DNA of 64,000 bases from JAZOTM01 sp045657625 (GTDB lineage Bacteria; Bacillota; Clostridia; Lachnospirales; Lachnospiraceae): NCBI GenBank assembly GCA_045657625.1, contig JAZOTM010000030.1, positions 223,933 through 287,932 on the forward strand, read 5' to 3'. Position 1 is the first letter of the stretch, and every line of letters starts with the position of its first letter. Below, piece by piece: positions 27,248-36,620 of this stretch. The notes under the pieces were generated by a model. It was not told the origin of the DNA, ran no database searches, and saw nothing but the letters and a program-made list of their open reading frames with translations. The position numbers and the translations under genes are program-made.

Positions 27248-27286
27248 AGGAATCTCCTTTGTTTCAATTGTACAAGAGTGTTTAAC

Positions 27287-27295
27287 ATTATAGCA
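27287..27295 (-). promoter_or_regulatory. rqcH extended -10 promoter
   Basis: Minus-strand TGCTATAAT, an extended -10 element, 40 bases before the rqcH ATG. The -35 region is weak. Confidence 0.6.
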
Positions 27296-27446
27296 TATTT
27301 TTCCGCTTTTTGTTTTTGAGAAGCATCAAATATTTGTACATAGAAAATTTACATTCAGAATTGATAGAAAATGGTAAAATAGAACTAGTATGAGAGCAAT
27401 CTTATGAGTTACCCGTTGTTTTGCATATTGGAGATGATAAGCTAAG

Positions 27447-27656
27447 ATGTTTGATTGGAATAACAATGGAAAGTTTGACGCAGAAGATTTTTTGTTTACG
27501 GAATTTATGATGAATGAGTCAGAGCCAAAAAAAGGAGGAAACAAACCACCGGAGAAAACACCGGGGAGCTGCTTGCATAGTATGTTTTTGATGTTTTTCC
27601 CTTTTTGGTTGATCCTCATATCGCTACTGGTAAATGCGTTTATCAGCTTTGCGTGA
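27447..27656 (+). CDS. Small membrane protein with EF-hand-like N-terminus
   Basis: A 69-residue product. Residues 3-15 (DWNNNGKFDAEDF) match the calcium-loop pattern of a single EF-hand or dockerin-type repeat, and residues about 47-68 form one membrane helix (MFLMFFPFWLILISLLVNAFI). A Lys/Pro-rich linker lies between. I do not know a named family. The GGAG site is 13 bases from ATG 27447, so translation may be weak. It is isolated between rqcH and the LexA-box gene, toward which it points. Confidence 0.6.
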   Translation: MFDWNNNGKFDAEDFLFTEFMMNESEPKKGGNKPPEKTPGSCLHSMFLMFFPFWLILISLLVNAFISFA

Positions 27657-27675
27657 TGAAAACTTTGGTATGTGA

Positions 27676-27963
27676 TTACATATCTGCGCCTAAAAGCTGC
27701 CAAAGGCCGGTGCCATAATTGTATCCGATGCCAATGATTTGCTCATGTCCAAAGGCAATGATTTTGCAATCGAAGCAAAGGATGGTAGTACGTCTGGAAT
27801 CCGGGGTGTTGGTCAGGGTATGACAACGGTAGGATTTGATATGATAACTTTGATATTCGCCATCTTCATCTTGTAACCGTATTTTTATAGGGATGATATT
27901 GCCATCTTTTTTATGCTGACAAATCACATCCAATGATTTTTGAACATGTATACGACCGTTCAT
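27676..27963 (-). CDS. Uncharacterised 95-residue protein under LexA-type control
   Basis: I cannot name the family. The product is small, soluble and predicted beta-rich (GRIHVQKSLDVICQHKKDGNIIPIKIRLQDEDGEYQSYHIKSY), with three Cys and a C-terminal GIGYNYGTGLWQLLGADM. ATG 27963 is chosen because GGAGGTG stands 7 bases before it; an in-frame start at 28086 lies upstream of the promoter and is rejected. A near-consensus sigma-A promoter with a perfect LexA box in its spacer is 20-50 bases upstream, so expression in the SOS response is strongly suggested. Confidence 0.8.
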   Translation of the reverse strand: MNGRIHVQKSLDVICQHKKDGNIIPIKIRLQDEDGEYQSYHIKSYRCHTLTNTPDSRRTTILCFDCKIIAFGHEQIIGIGYNYGTGLWQLLGADM

Positions 27964-27984
27964 AGTGAGCACCTCCATGGGTAT

Positions 27985-28013
27985 ATTATATAATCGAACA
28001 AGCGTTCGGTCAA
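27985..28013 (-). promoter_or_regulatory. Sigma-A promoter of the 95-residue gene
   Basis: Minus-strand TTGACC (28008-28013) and TATAAT (27985-27990) with exactly 17 bases between them. The spacer is almost filled by the LexA box. Confidence 0.85.
27995..28008. promoter_or_regulatory. LexA (SOS) box
   Basis: CGAACAAGCGTTCG matches the Gram-positive LexA consensus CGAACRNRYGTTCG at all positions. It lies between the -35 and -10 boxes, where bound LexA would block RNA polymerase. Confidence 0.85.
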
Positions 28014-28041
28014 GAGCAAATGTGGGAAGGCAGCCGGGAGG

Positions 28042-28070
28042 TTGCTTTTTTTGTGAAATTCTATTATAAT
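28042..28070 (+). promoter_or_regulatory. yicC operon promoter
   Basis: TTGCTT (28042-28047) and TATAAT (28065-28070) with a 17-base spacer, 60 bases before the yicC start. Confidence 0.8.
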
Positions 28071-28130
28071 AAATCAGTCTATGCATACAGGTATATTTTA
28101 GAAAAGGGATGCAGACACTGGAGGAAAAAA

Positions 28131-29006
28131 ATGAAGAGTATGACTGGCTTTGGTCGTCAGGAACTTCTGGAAGACCAAAAAAAATTCACCGTAGAAATGA
28201 AAGCAGTGAATCATCGGTATTTGGATGTCAATATCAAGATGCCGAAGAAACTCAGTTTTTTTGAAAGTGCCATTCGTAATGTTTTAAAAGAGTATGTATC
28301 CAGAGGAAAGGTTGATGTGTTTATAACTTTCGAGGATTACAGAGATAGCAATGTTTCTTTGAAATACAATGCGTCTCTTGCAGAAGAGTATTTAAAACAC
28401 TTACAGGCCATGGCTGACAGCTTCGGATTGGAAAATGATATTCGTGTCAGCACACTTTCCCGTTATCCGGACGTATTCGTGATGGAAGAACAGGAAATGA
28501 ATGAGGATGAATTGTGGTCCTTATTGGAGAAAACACTTCGCATGTGTTGCGAACAATTTGTGGCATCCAGAGAAAAGGAAGGTCAGAATTTGAAGGCTGA
28601 TTTGATTGAAAAATTGGATGTCATGTTGACTTATGTGGATGCAATCGAGACCAGATATCCGGATATTTTGAAGGAATATCGTAACAAATTGCAGAGCAAA
28701 GTGGAAGAATTGCTTGCAGATCGTCAGATGGATGAAGGCAGACTTGCAGCGGAAGTTACGATTTTTGCAGATAAAATCTGTGTGGATGAAGAAACGGTCC
28801 GTTTGCGCAGCCATATCGAGACGGTGAAGCAGGAATTAAATAAAGGGGACAGCATTGGAAGAAAATTGGATTTCATTGCACAGGAAATGAATCGCGAAGC
28901 AAATACCATACTGTCCAAAGCCAATGATTTGGCCATTTCGGACATTGGAATCAGTTTGAAAACCGACATTGAAAAGGTGCGGGAACAAATTCAGAATATT
29001 GAGTAG
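28131..29006 (+). CDS. YicC family endoribonuclease
   Basis: A 291-residue protein of the YicC/YloC family, shown in bacteria to be an endoribonuclease. It starts MKSMTGFGRQE, continues with VEMKAVNHRYLDVNIKMP and RGKVDVFITFED, and ends with GRKLDFIAQEMNREANTILSKANDLAISDIGISLKTDIEKVREQIQNIE, the conserved C-terminal block. ATG 28131 follows GGAGG; an upstream in-frame start at 28020 precedes the promoter and is rejected. The order yicC-remA-gmk-rpoZ matches B. subtilis. Confidence 0.94.
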   Translation: MKSMTGFGRQELLEDQKKFTVEMKAVNHRYLDVNIKMPKKLSFFESAIRNVLKEYVSRGKVDVFITFEDYRDSNVSLKYNASLAEEYLKHLQAMADSFGLENDIRVSTLSRYPDVFVMEEQEMNEDELWSLLEKTLRMCCEQFVASREKEGQNLKADLIEKLDVMLTYVDAIETRYPDILKEYRNKLQSKVEELLADRQMDEGRLAAEVTIFADKICVDEETVRLRSHIETVKQELNKGDSIGRKLDFIAQEMNREANTILSKANDLAISDIGISLKTDIEKVREQIQNIE

Positions 29007-29014
29007 GTGTGCCT

Positions 29015-29257
29015 ATGGGAAATTTGATGAATATCGGATATGGAAATTTGGTAAATACAGATTTTGTCCTTGCAATTATTTCCCCGGATTCGGCACCGGC
29101 AAAAAGATTAGTGCAAAACGCAAAGGAAAATGGACAGCTTATTGATGCAACACAAGGAAAGAAAACCAAAAGCGTCATTGTTACTACGGAGGAGCGAATT
29201 ATTATATCGGCATTACAACCGGACACATTATCCGGTAGGTTTCAAAAGAAGGAATAG
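29015..29257 (+). CDS. remA: RemA/DUF370 family regulatory protein
   Basis: RemA-type DNA-binding proteins control matrix and osmoprotection genes in Bacillus. The 80-residue product has the family pattern MNIGYGNLVNTDFVLAIISPDSAPAKRLVQNAKENGQLIDATQGKKTKSVIV and ALQPDTLSGRF. ATG 29015 sits 5 bases after AGGTG; GTG 29009 and ATG 29027 are also possible. It lies between yicC and gmk as in Bacillus. Confidence 0.9.
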   Translation: MGNLMNIGYGNLVNTDFVLAIISPDSAPAKRLVQNAKENGQLIDATQGKKTKSVIVTTEERIIISALQPDTLSGRFQKKE

Positions 29258-29262
29258 AAAAG

Positions 29263-29898
29263 ATGTCAAAAAAAGGAATTTTAACAGTAGTATCCGGATT
29301 TGCAGGTTCCGGAAAAGGCTCCACAATGAAGGGATTGCTTAGCAAATACCCGGAGAATTATGCACTTTCCATTTCAGCTACCACCAGAAATCCAAGACCC
29401 GGAGAAGAAGATGGTAGAGAATATTTTTTCCGTACCAAGGAAGAATTTGAGCAAATGATTGCGGAAGATGCTTTGTTGGAGCATGCTTGCTACGTAGGCA
29501 ATTATTACGGGACACCCAAGCAATATGTGGAAGAGCAATTAGAAGCCGGAAAAGATGTTATCCTGGAAATTGAAATTCAGGGTGCTTTAAAGGTCAAAGA
29601 AAAAATGCCGGAAACGGTGTTGCTATTTATTTCACCCCCATCGGCAGAAGAGTTAAAAAATCGTTTGGTGGGACGTGGTACCGAAGATATGGCCACCATT
29701 GAAAAGCGTTTGGCGAGAGCCGCAGAGGAATCTCTCGGCATCGAAAAATATGATTATTTTGTCATTAACGACAAATTAGAGCAATGTGTAGAAGATGTGC
29801 ATCGTATTATACAGGCGGAAAAACATCATACAAATAGAAATGAAACTTTAATCAAAGAGATACAGTCAAAGGTGCAGACCTTTGCGAAAGGAGAATAA
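29263..29898 (+). CDS. gmk: Guanylate kinase
   Basis: Phosphorylates GMP to GDP. The P-loop is GFAGSGKGST (the usual SGPSGxGK is slightly altered), followed by SISATTRNPRPGEEDGREYFF, the GMP-binding segment, and VILEIEIQGALKVKE. Length 211 residues. It starts 6 bases after remA. Confidence 0.96.
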   Translation: MSKKGILTVVSGFAGSGKGSTMKGLLSKYPENYALSISATTRNPRPGEEDGREYFFRTKEEFEQMIAEDALLEHACYVGNYYGTPKQYVEEQLEAGKDVILEIEIQGALKVKEKMPETVLLFISPPSAEELKNRLVGRGTEDMATIEKRLARAAEESLGIEKYDYFVINDKLEQCVEDVHRIIQAEKHHTNRNETLIKEIQSKVQTFAKGE

Positions 29899-29900
29899 AG

Positions 29901-30137
29901 ATGATACATCCATCCTATGTTGAATTAATGAAAGTAGTAAATGATAATGTGGAAATCGGAGAAGAACCGGTAGTAAACAGCCGTTATTCTATCGTAATTG
30001 CTACTGCTAAGAGAGCAAGACAGATTATTGCAGGTGATGAACCACTTGTAGCAAAAGCAGATGTGAAAAAGCCTCTTTCTACAGCTGTAGAAGAATTATA
30101 TACCAGACAGATTCATATTATGCCTGACGAAGAATAA
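29901..30137 (+). CDS. rpoZ: RNA polymerase subunit omega
   Basis: A 78-residue omega subunit with the conserved NSRYSIVIATAKRARQI segment, which folds around the beta' C-terminus. It starts 3 bases after gmk and is followed by a terminator. Confidence 0.92.
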   Translation: MIHPSYVELMKVVNDNVEIGEEPVVNSRYSIVIATAKRARQIIAGDEPLVAKADVKKPLSTAVEELYTRQIHIMPDEE

Positions 30138-30144
30138 GACATTT

Positions 30145-30171
30145 AGGTGTCCCATTTTGTTTGGGACACCT
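30145..30171 (+). terminator. Terminator after rpoZ
   Basis: Stem AGGTGTCCCA-ttttgtt-TGGGACACCT followed by TTCACATTTT; the U tract is interrupted, so read-through into rimO is possible. Confidence 0.75.
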
Positions 30172-30208
30172 TTCACATTTTAAAAGGAAATTAGTGTTGA
30201 GGAATTCT

Positions 30209-31531
30209 ATGAAGTTATTATTTATTTCCTTGGGCTGTGATAAGAACCTGGTGGATGCAGAAAATATGCTGGGAATTCTGTCGCAAAAAGGAATTACCAT
30301 CGTAGATGATGAACAAGAAGCAGATATCATTGTTGTAAATTCCTGCTGCTTCATTGGAGATGCAAAGGAAGAAAGTATTCAAACCATTTTGGAAATGGCA
30401 GAATACAAAACAACAGGCCATTTGAAAGTCTTGGCAGTAACCGGATGCTTGGCGGAACGTTACAAAGACGAAATCAAAAAAGAAATCCCGGAAGTGGATT
30501 TGATTTTAGGAACCAATTCCTACGATGAAATTGGAAATGCTTTGGACCGTGTGTTAGAAGGAAAATTTGTTTCCGAATACAAGGAATTAAAGGGACTTCC
30601 ACACAATCCGGAGAAACGTATGGTTACCACCGGTGGACATTATGCATATTTGAAAATTGCAGAAGGGTGCAATAAACATTGTACCTATTGTATTATCCCT
30701 TCTTTACGCGGCGGATATCGAAGCGTGCCAATGGAGACTTTGCTTCAGGAAGCAAAGAACCTCGTAGAGGAAGGCGCCAAGGAATTGATTTTGGTGGCAC
30801 AGGAAACCACCCTTTACGGTGTGGATTTATATGGAGAAAAGTCCTTGCATAAATTGTTGGATGCGTTAAACGAAATCCCCGGATTGCAATGGATTCGTAT
30901 TTTGTATTGCTATCCGGAAGAAATTTATGAGGAATTGATTCAATCCATAAAACGCAATAAAAAAGTCTGTCATTATCTGGACATGCCAATCCAGCATTGC
31001 AACAATGAGGTGTTGAAGCGCATGGCCAGAAAAACCACAAAAGAGGAATTGGTACAAAGGATTGCTCATTTGCGTGAAGAAATTCCGGATATTGCACTTC
31101 GTACCACATTGATTACCGGATTTCCGGGGGAAACAGAGGAACAGCATGAAGAAGTGATGCAGTTCATTAACGATATGGAATTTGACCGTTTGGGTGCATT
31201 TCCATATTCTCCGGAGGAAGATACCGTAGCGTACACCTTGCCGGATCAGGTGGACGAGGAGACAAAACTTACCTGGAAAGATGACATTATGGAATTAGAG
31301 CAGGAAGTGATTTTTGACTTAAACGAAAGTATGGTTGGCAGCGAACAATTGGTGTTCATCGAAGGAAAGGTGGCAGATGAAAATGTTTACATTGGAAGAA
31401 CCTATCGAGATGCCCCGGACATTGATGGATATGTGTTTGTACAAACCGGAGAAACCTTAATGACAGGAAATTTTGTGAGAGTAAAAATTACAGCGGCTCA
31501 CGAATATGACTTAATAGGAGAATTGTTATGA
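30209..31531 (+). CDS. rimO: Ribosomal protein S12 methylthiotransferase RimO
   Basis: Radical SAM enzyme that methylthiolates an Asp of S12. The N-terminal MTTase Cys (SLGCDKNLVDAE, NSCCFIGDAKEES, TGCLAERY), the radical SAM motif CNKHCTYC (EGCNKHCTYCIIPSLRG) and a TRAM domain are present in 440 residues. The CNKHCTYC form and the DKNLVDAE motif separate it from MiaB. ATG 30209 follows GAGGAAT; the earlier in-frame start overlaps the terminator. Confidence 0.95.
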   Translation: MKLLFISLGCDKNLVDAENMLGILSQKGITIVDDEQEADIIVVNSCCFIGDAKEESIQTILEMAEYKTTGHLKVLAVTGCLAERYKDEIKKEIPEVDLILGTNSYDEIGNALDRVLEGKFVSEYKELKGLPHNPEKRMVTTGGHYAYLKIAEGCNKHCTYCIIPSLRGGYRSVPMETLLQEAKNLVEEGAKELILVAQETTLYGVDLYGEKSLHKLLDALNEIPGLQWIRILYCYPEEIYEELIQSIKRNKKVCHYLDMPIQHCNNEVLKRMARKTTKEELVQRIAHLREEIPDIALRTTLITGFPGETEEQHEEVMQFINDMEFDRLGAFPYSPEEDTVAYTLPDQVDEETKLTWKDDIMELEQEVIFDLNESMVGSEQLVFIEGKVADENVYIGRTYRDAPDIDGYVFVQTGETLMTGNFVRVKITAAHEYDLIGELL

Positions 31532-32070
31532 ATTTACCAAACAAATTAACGATGTTTCGCGTGATTTTAATCCCCTTCTTTGTATTTTTTATGTTGGTGG
31601 ATAGCTTGCCTTCTTATCGCAATTACATTGCGGTAGCTATTTTTATCGTGGCAAGTTTAACAGATTTGTTAGATGGAAAGATTGCCAGAAAGTATAATCT
31701 GGTAACTAATTTTGGAAAGTTTATGGATCCTTTGGCAGATAAATTATTGGTTTGCTCTGCAATGATTTGTTTGATTCCACTTGGAAAATTACCGGCATGG
31801 ATTGTCATCATTATTATTGCCAGAGAATTTATTATCAGTGGATTCCGTTTGGTGGCATCAGACAACGGCGTTGTGATTGCTGCTAGTTACTGGGGTAAGT
31901 TTAAAACTACCTTCCAGATGTTGATGATTATTGTGTTGATTCTGGATTTGCCATACGCAGGATTCACCATTTTAGGAAATGTATTGATCGTAGTTGCAAC
32001 TGCCTTAACAATCATTTCATTGATTGATTATATGGTAAAAAACAAAGATGTTTTAAAGGAACAGAAATAA
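31528..32070 (+). CDS. pgsA: CDP-diacylglycerol-glycerol-3-phosphate 3-phosphatidyltransferase
   Basis: Makes phosphatidylglycerol phosphate. The CDP-alcohol phosphotransferase motif D-x2-DG-x2-AR-x8-G-x3-D-x3-D is visible in DLLDGKIARKYNLVTNFGKFMDPLADK. The 180 residues hold about five membrane helices and begin MNLPNKLTMFRVILIPFF, typical of the family. The start overlaps the rimO stop (ATGA) with AGGAG upstream. Confidence 0.95.
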   Translation: MNLPNKLTMFRVILIPFFVFFMLVDSLPSYRNYIAVAIFIVASLTDLLDGKIARKYNLVTNFGKFMDPLADKLLVCSAMICLIPLGKLPAWIVIIIIAREFIISGFRLVASDNGVVIAASYWGKFKTTFQMLMIIVLILDLPYAGFTILGNVLIVVATALTIISLIDYMVKNKDVLKEQK

Positions 32071-32621
32071 TGAGAATTATTGCAGGAAGTAGAAGAAGTT
32101 TACCGCTGAAAACCGTTCCGGGAGTGGAAACACGTCCTACCACAGATCGAATAAAAGAAACTTTGTTTAATATGATTCAGGCGGATATTCCGGGTTGCTA
32201 TTTTTTGGATTTGTTTGCAGGAAGCGGCCAGATTGGTTTGGAAGCGCTGAGTCGAGGCGCTGCTTATAGTGTTTTTGTAGAAAACGGGAAAAAACAGGCA
32301 GCATGTATTGAAGACAATATTGCCTTTACCAAGTTCCAAAAAGAAAGTAAACTGTTGCAGACAGATGTGCTTTCCGGTCTTCGTATGTTGGAAGGAAAAT
32401 ATACCTTTGACTATATTTTCATGGATCCACCTTATGGCTCGGAATATTTGGAAAGTGTATTGGCACTTTTGGCAAACTCTTCTGTTTTAAAACCGGATAC
32501 GGTTATCATTGTAGAAGAAAGTTTGGATAAGGAATTTTCCTTTGCAAAAAATCTAGGATTTGAGATAATAAAAGAGAAGAAATACAAAACAAATCAACAT
32601 GTATTTTTGAAGAAAGCTTAA
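32070..32621 (+). CDS. rsmD: 16S rRNA (guanine(966)-N2)-methyltransferase RsmD
   Basis: SAM-dependent N2-methylation of G966. [36 protein letters not shown] is the family start, followed by [20 protein letters not shown] (SAM site) and the catalytic FMDPPYG. Length 183 residues. The stop-start overlap TAATG couples it to pgsA. coaD follows, a common order in Firmicutes. Confidence 0.95.
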   Translation: MRIIAGSRRSLPLKTVPGVETRPTTDRIKETLFNMIQADIPGCYFLDLFAGSGQIGLEALSRGAAYSVFVENGKKQAACIEDNIAFTKFQKESKLLQTDVLSGLRMLEGKYTFDYIFMDPPYGSEYLESVLALLANSSVLKPDTVIIVEESLDKEFSFAKNLGFEIIKEKKYKTNQHVFLKKA

Positions 32622-32631
32622 GGTAAGAAAT

Positions 32632-33120
32632 ATGAAACGTGCAATTTATCCCGGTAGTTTTGATCCATTGACTAACGGGCATATAGATATTATTGAACGT
32701 TCTGCAAAAATTGTAGATGAATTATATGTGGGAGTACTGAACAACAGTGCGAAAAATCCGTTGTTTTCTGTTTCTGAACGTGTTAACATGATTAAGGAGA
32801 TGACAGCAGATATTCCCAATATAAAGGTTGTTTCTTTTGATGGATTGCTGGTGGATTTTATGGAAACCATAGAAGCTACCATTGTAATTCGTGGCCTTCG
32901 AGCAATTTCCGATTTTGAATATGAATTACAGATTGCTCAGACAAATCAAAAGGTAAATCCCAATGTGGAGACAATCTTTTTGACCACAAACTTGAATTAT
33001 TCATATTTGAGTTCTACCGTAGTAAAGGAATTTGCCTCCTATGGAGGGGACATTTCCCAGTTTGTTCCACAATGTTTGATTCAGCGAATTTACGAAAAAT
33101 ATGGAATTGTGACGGAATAA
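32632..33120 (+). CDS. coaD: Phosphopantetheine adenylyltransferase
   Basis: Penultimate step of coenzyme A synthesis. The nucleotidyltransferase motifs are [19 protein letters not shown] (HIGH-like) and [19 protein letters not shown], and [18 protein letters not shown] near the C-terminus. Length 162 residues, standard for CoaD. Confidence 0.96.
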   Translation: MKRAIYPGSFDPLTNGHIDIIERSAKIVDELYVGVLNNSAKNPLFSVSERVNMIKEMTADIPNIKVVSFDGLLVDFMETIEATIVIRGLRAISDFEYELQIAQTNQKVNPNVETIFLTTNLNYSYLSSTVVKEFASYGGDISQFVPQCLIQRIYEKYGIVTE

Positions 33121-33140
33121 AAAATAAGGAGAATATTCTT

Positions 33141-33794
33141 ATGAATGAAATGACAAAAAGCGGAATTGAGTACACCATTGACGAAATCATTGCTTACATC
33201 GATAGTTGTAAGCCGCAGATGTTTAGTGATTCAAAAATCATCGTGGATCGCGATGAATTAGACGAACTTTTGAATGAGTTACAGCAGAAGACTCCGGGAG
33301 AGATTCGCCAGTATCAGAATATTATTCGAAACAGAGATCAGATTTTGGAGGATGCCAGAAGACAGGCTGATTCCATTATTGCACAGGCGCAGATTCAGAC
33401 CAATGAACTTGTAAGTGAGCATCAGATTATGCAACAGGCATATGCCCAGGCAAATGAAGTTGTTATGATTGCTACGAAGCAGGCACAGGAGATTTTGGAT
33501 AATGCGACCAATGATGCCAACAACATTCGGGAAGGAGCAATTTCCTACACCGATGAATTACTTGGCAATATGGAAGAGACTTTGACTCATGCCATTGATA
33601 CTTCCAAAGCGAGAAACGAAGCATTGCTTGGCTCTTTACAGCAGTATTTGGATATTGTTGTTGCCAACCGTAATGAATTAAATCCAAGTGAAGAAGAACC
33701 GGCTGCTGCACCGGAGACTCCGGCAGAAGAGCCAAAGAAACAGCAGACAGAAGAACTTCCAAAGATTGAAATCGCTACAGATTTATTTAATTAA
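33141..33794 (+). CDS. Coiled-coil protein, ATPase subunit H-like annotation family
   Basis: A 217-residue, mostly helical protein. Residues about 5-35 (EYTIDEIIAYIDSCKPQMFSDSKIIVDRDEL) form a conserved head, residues about 50-165 a coiled coil rich in Ala, Gln and Asn (DARRQADSIIAQAQIQT), and the tail is a Glu/Pro/Ala linker. Lachnospiraceae homologues are often called vacuolar H+-ATPase subunit H, which probably reflects only the coiled coil; a DivIVA-like or cell-division role is equally possible. ATG 33141 follows AAGGAGA; the upstream start within coaD is rejected. Confidence 0.75.
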   Translation: MNEMTKSGIEYTIDEIIAYIDSCKPQMFSDSKIIVDRDELDELLNELQQKTPGEIRQYQNIIRNRDQILEDARRQADSIIAQAQIQTNELVSEHQIMQQAYAQANEVVMIATKQAQEILDNATNDANNIREGAISYTDELLGNMEETLTHAIDTSKARNEALLGSLQQYLDIVVANRNELNPSEEEPAAAPETPAEEPKKQQTEELPKIEIATDLFN

Positions 33795-33809
33795 AGAAAT
33801 TCCAAAGAG

Positions 33810-33842
33810 CAGCATGAACAGTTTCGTTTATGCTGTTTTTTT
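33810..33842 (+). terminator. Intrinsic terminator
   Basis: Stem CAGCATGAAC-agtttc-GTTTATGCTG (one G-T pair) followed by seven T, closing the rimO-coaD-coiled-coil run. Confidence 0.88.
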
Positions 33843-33913
33843 CGTATATGAAATTTCTTTTTTATAGGAAAACAGCTTGCTAAGGATGCGCATGAAGCAA
33901 CGAAAGGTTTAGA

Positions 33914-34645
33914 ATGAAAAAAATACGTTTAGATAAATACCTGTCTGAAATGGTGAAATTATCCAGAGCAGAGGTGAAAAATGAAATTCGAAAAGGCCAT
34001 GTCATGGTCAATGGAGAAGTTATGAAAAAACCGGAGTGCAAAGTGTCTGATGAGGATGAAGTGTCGCTTCGGGGTGAAAAAATCGCTTATGTAGAAAAAG
34101 AATATATTTTGTTTCATAAGCCGGCAGGATGTGTATCTGCCACAGAGGATGGCTTGCATAAAACGGTGGTATCCTACGTGGACTCTGCCAGAGATGATTT
34201 GTTTCCGGTGGGAAGACTGGATTTGGATACCGAAGGATTGCTGCTACTAACCAATGATGGAGAACTGGCCCATCGCCTGCTTTCTCCCAAGAAAAAGGTA
34301 CCGAAGACTTATTACGCAAAAATTCGCGGGTTTGTTACGGAAGAGGATTGCAAAAAATTTGCCGAGGGCTTGGATATTGGAGACGAAAAGCCCACCATGC
34401 CTGCAGAGCTTTTGATTTTGCAGCAAGGGGAGGAATCGGAAATTGAAGTTACCATTACAGAAGGTCGTTTTCATGAAGTGAAACGCATGTTTGAAGCGGT
34501 TTCCAAGGAAGTCCTTTATTTGAAACGCTTATCGATGGCGACCTTACAATTGGATACAACTTTGGCACCGGGAGAATATCGGGATTTAACCGTCCAAGAA
34601 AAAACAGCATTATTTGCCTTTGTAGGAATGAAAGAAGAGGAATAG
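33914..34645 (+). CDS. Pseudouridine synthase, RsuA/RluB/RluE/RluF family
   Basis: An S4 RNA-binding domain ([31 protein letters not shown]) precedes the catalytic domain with the Asp motif [20 protein letters not shown] and [31 protein letters not shown]. The 243 residues and missing long basic C-terminus fit RsuA-type synthases, which modify 16S rRNA U516, but the exact site cannot be read from sequence. ygiQ starts one base after its stop. Confidence 0.9.
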   Translation: MKKIRLDKYLSEMVKLSRAEVKNEIRKGHVMVNGEVMKKPECKVSDEDEVSLRGEKIAYVEKEYILFHKPAGCVSATEDGLHKTVVSYVDSARDDLFPVGRLDLDTEGLLLLTNDGELAHRLLSPKKKVPKTYYAKIRGFVTEEDCKKFAEGLDIGDEKPTMPAELLILQQGEESEIEVTITEGRFHEVKRMFEAVSKEVLYLKRLSMATLQLDTTLAPGEYRDLTVQEKTALFAFVGMKEEE

Positions 34646-34646
34646 C

Positions 34647-36620
34647 ATGGAAGGAAAGTTTTTGCCCATTTCAAAACAGGATATGGAGGAGAGAGGCATT
34701 TCACAATTGGATTTTGTCTATGTATCCGGGGATGCGTACATTGATCATCCTTCCTTTGGCCATGCCATAATTACCCGTGTGTTGGAAGCACATGGATATT
34801 CTGTGGGAATTATTGCACAGCCGGATTTTCGAGATCCCAAAAGTGTGCAGATTTTAGGGGAACCAAGATTGGGTTTTTTGGTGTCTGCCGGAAATATGGA
34901 TTCCATGGTGAATCACTATACTGTATCCAAAAAACGTCGTATGCAGGATGCTTATACACCGGGAGGTGTGATTGGAAAGAGACCGGATTATGCCACCATA
35001 GTGTATTCCAATTTGATACGACAGACCTATAAAAAGACCCCTATTTTAATTGGTGGAATTGAAGCAAGTCTTCGCAGAATGGGACATTACGATTATTGGT
35101 CCAATAAGGTGCGACGTTCCATTTTATTGGATTCCGGTGCAGACCTTTTGATGTATGGCATGGGAGAACGTAGTGTTGTCGAAATTGCAGATGCCTTAAA
35201 CAGTGGGATTGAGGTAAAGGATATTACCTTTATTGATGGAACTGTGTTTAAAACCAGGGACCGGGATTTGATTTACGATGGAAAAGAATTGCCTTCCTTT
35301 GAACAAATCAAGGCAGATAAAACAGAATATGCGAAAAGTTTTTATATGCAATATGTAAATACAGACCCTTATGTGGGAAAACGCTTATTTGAAACCTATG
35401 ATGGAAAATTATATGTGGTGCAAAATCCTGCGGCCAAGCCTTTGACACAATTGGAAATGGATGATGTATATGCTTTGCCTTACATGCGTACGTACCATCC
35501 GATTTATGAAAAGGATGGCGGTGTACCGGCTATCTCTGAAATTAAATTTTCCATTACCAGCAACCGTGGATGTTTTGGTGGCTGCAACTTCTGTGCGTTG
35601 ACCTTCCATCAAGGTCGTATTTTGCAGACCCGCAGTCATGACTCCATTTTGCAGGAAGCGGGAGAAATGACAAAGGATCCGGATTTTAAGGGATATATCC
35701 ACGATGTGGGAGGTCCTACAGCGAATTTCCGTATTCCTTCCTGTAAAAAACAGTTGACGAAGGGAGTCTGTCCAACCAAAGAGTGTTTATTCCCCAATCC
35801 GTGTAAAAATTTGGAAGTGGATCACAAGGATTATATTTCTTTGCTGCGTAAAATGCGGAAAATTCCGGGGGTAAAAAAGGTCTTTATCCGTTCCGGAATT
35901 CGTTTTGATTATGTGGTGGCAGATAAGAATCCGGAATTCTTAGAAGAACTATGCAAGTATCACGTTAGCGGACAGCTGCGTGTGGCTCCGGAGCATGTTT
36001 CCGATACCGTTTTGCATTATTTGGGAAAACCGGAAAATTCCGTCTACGAGGAGTTTCAAAGACGCTTTAAAAAGATTAATGAGCGTTTGGGATTGAAGCA
36101 ATATATGGTGCCTTATTTGATGTCTTCTCATCCGGGATCCACCCTGGAGGATGCCATTGAATTGGCAGAGTATATTCGTGATCTTGGGTATATGCCGGAA
36201 CAGGTGCAGGATTTTTATCCGACTCCGTCCACCCTTTCTACCACGATGTGGTATACGGAAATTGACCCGCGTACTATGGAAAAAGTCTACGTGCCAAAGA
36301 ATCCACATGAAAAGGCGATGCAAAGAGCGTTGATTCAATATCGGAATGTGGAAAAATATGACTTGGTAAAAGAAGCACTTCTTTTGGCAGGGCGTAAGGA
36401 CCTCATTGGTACGGATCGACATTGCCTGATTCCACCGCGAAAGGAAATGCTTCATGGAAAATCCGTAAAAGGACAGCAAAGCTCCGGAAAGAAAGCGGGC
36501 AAGGGAAAAGGTCCACAAACGGCCGGCAAGAAACAGGCACAGGGAAAGGGACCACAAGCGGATCGTAAGAAACAAGGAACGATGAGAGGTAAAAATGAGA
36601 GAGTTCGTCATAAAAGATAA
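34647..36620 (+). CDS. YgiQ family radical SAM protein
   Basis: A 657-residue UPF0313 protein: an N-terminal cobalamin-like domain ([37 protein letters not shown]), the radical SAM motif C-x3-C-x2-C in [18 protein letters not shown], a second Cys group ([21 protein letters not shown]) and [14 protein letters not shown]. The function of the family is not known. The C-terminal 40 residues are a Lys/Gly/Gln-rich tail with a tandem GKGPQ...KKQ repeat (DNA 36500-36575). It overlaps the next gene by 26 bases. Confidence 0.9.
   Translation: MEGKFLPISKQDMEERGISQLDFVYVSGDAYIDHPSFGHAIITRVLEAHGYSVGIIAQPDFRDPKSVQILGEPRLGFLVSAGNMDSMVNHYTVSKKRRMQDAYTPGGVIGKRPDYATIVYSNLIRQTYKKTPILIGGIEASLRRMGHYDYWSNKVRRSILLDSGADLLMYGMGERSVVEIADALNSGIEVKDITFIDGTVFKTRDRDLIYDGKELPSFEQIKADKTEYAKSFYMQYVNTDPYVGKRLFETYDGKLYVVQNPAAKPLTQLEMDDVYALPYMRTYHPIYEKDGGVPAISEIKFSITSNRGCFGGCNFCALTFHQGRILQTRSHDSILQEAGEMTKDPDFKGYIHDVGGPTANFRIPSCKKQLTKGVCPTKECLFPNPCKNLEVDHKDYISLLRKMRKIPGVKKVFIRSGIRFDYVVADKNPEFLEELCKYHVSGQLRVAPEHVSDTVLHYLGKPENSVYEEFQRRFKKINERLGLKQYMVPYLMSSHPGSTLEDAIELAEYIRDLGYMPEQVQDFYPTPSTLSTTMWYTEIDPRTMEKVYVPKNPHEKAMQRALIQYRNVEKYDLVKEALLLAGRKDLIGTDRHCLIPPRKEMLHGKSVKGQQSSGKKAGKGKGPQTAGKKQAQGKGPQADRKKQGTMRGKNERVRHKR

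Noticed and set aside
27964..28086. N-terminal extension of the 95-residue SOS gene to 28086
   Set aside because: It lies upstream of the promoter and LexA box; ATG 27963 has a strong GGAGGTG site.
34647..36620. B12- or SAM-riboswitch near the radical SAM genes
   Set aside because: The gaps before miaB, rimO, ygiQ and the TIGR03960 gene are too short and show no riboswitch-like fold.
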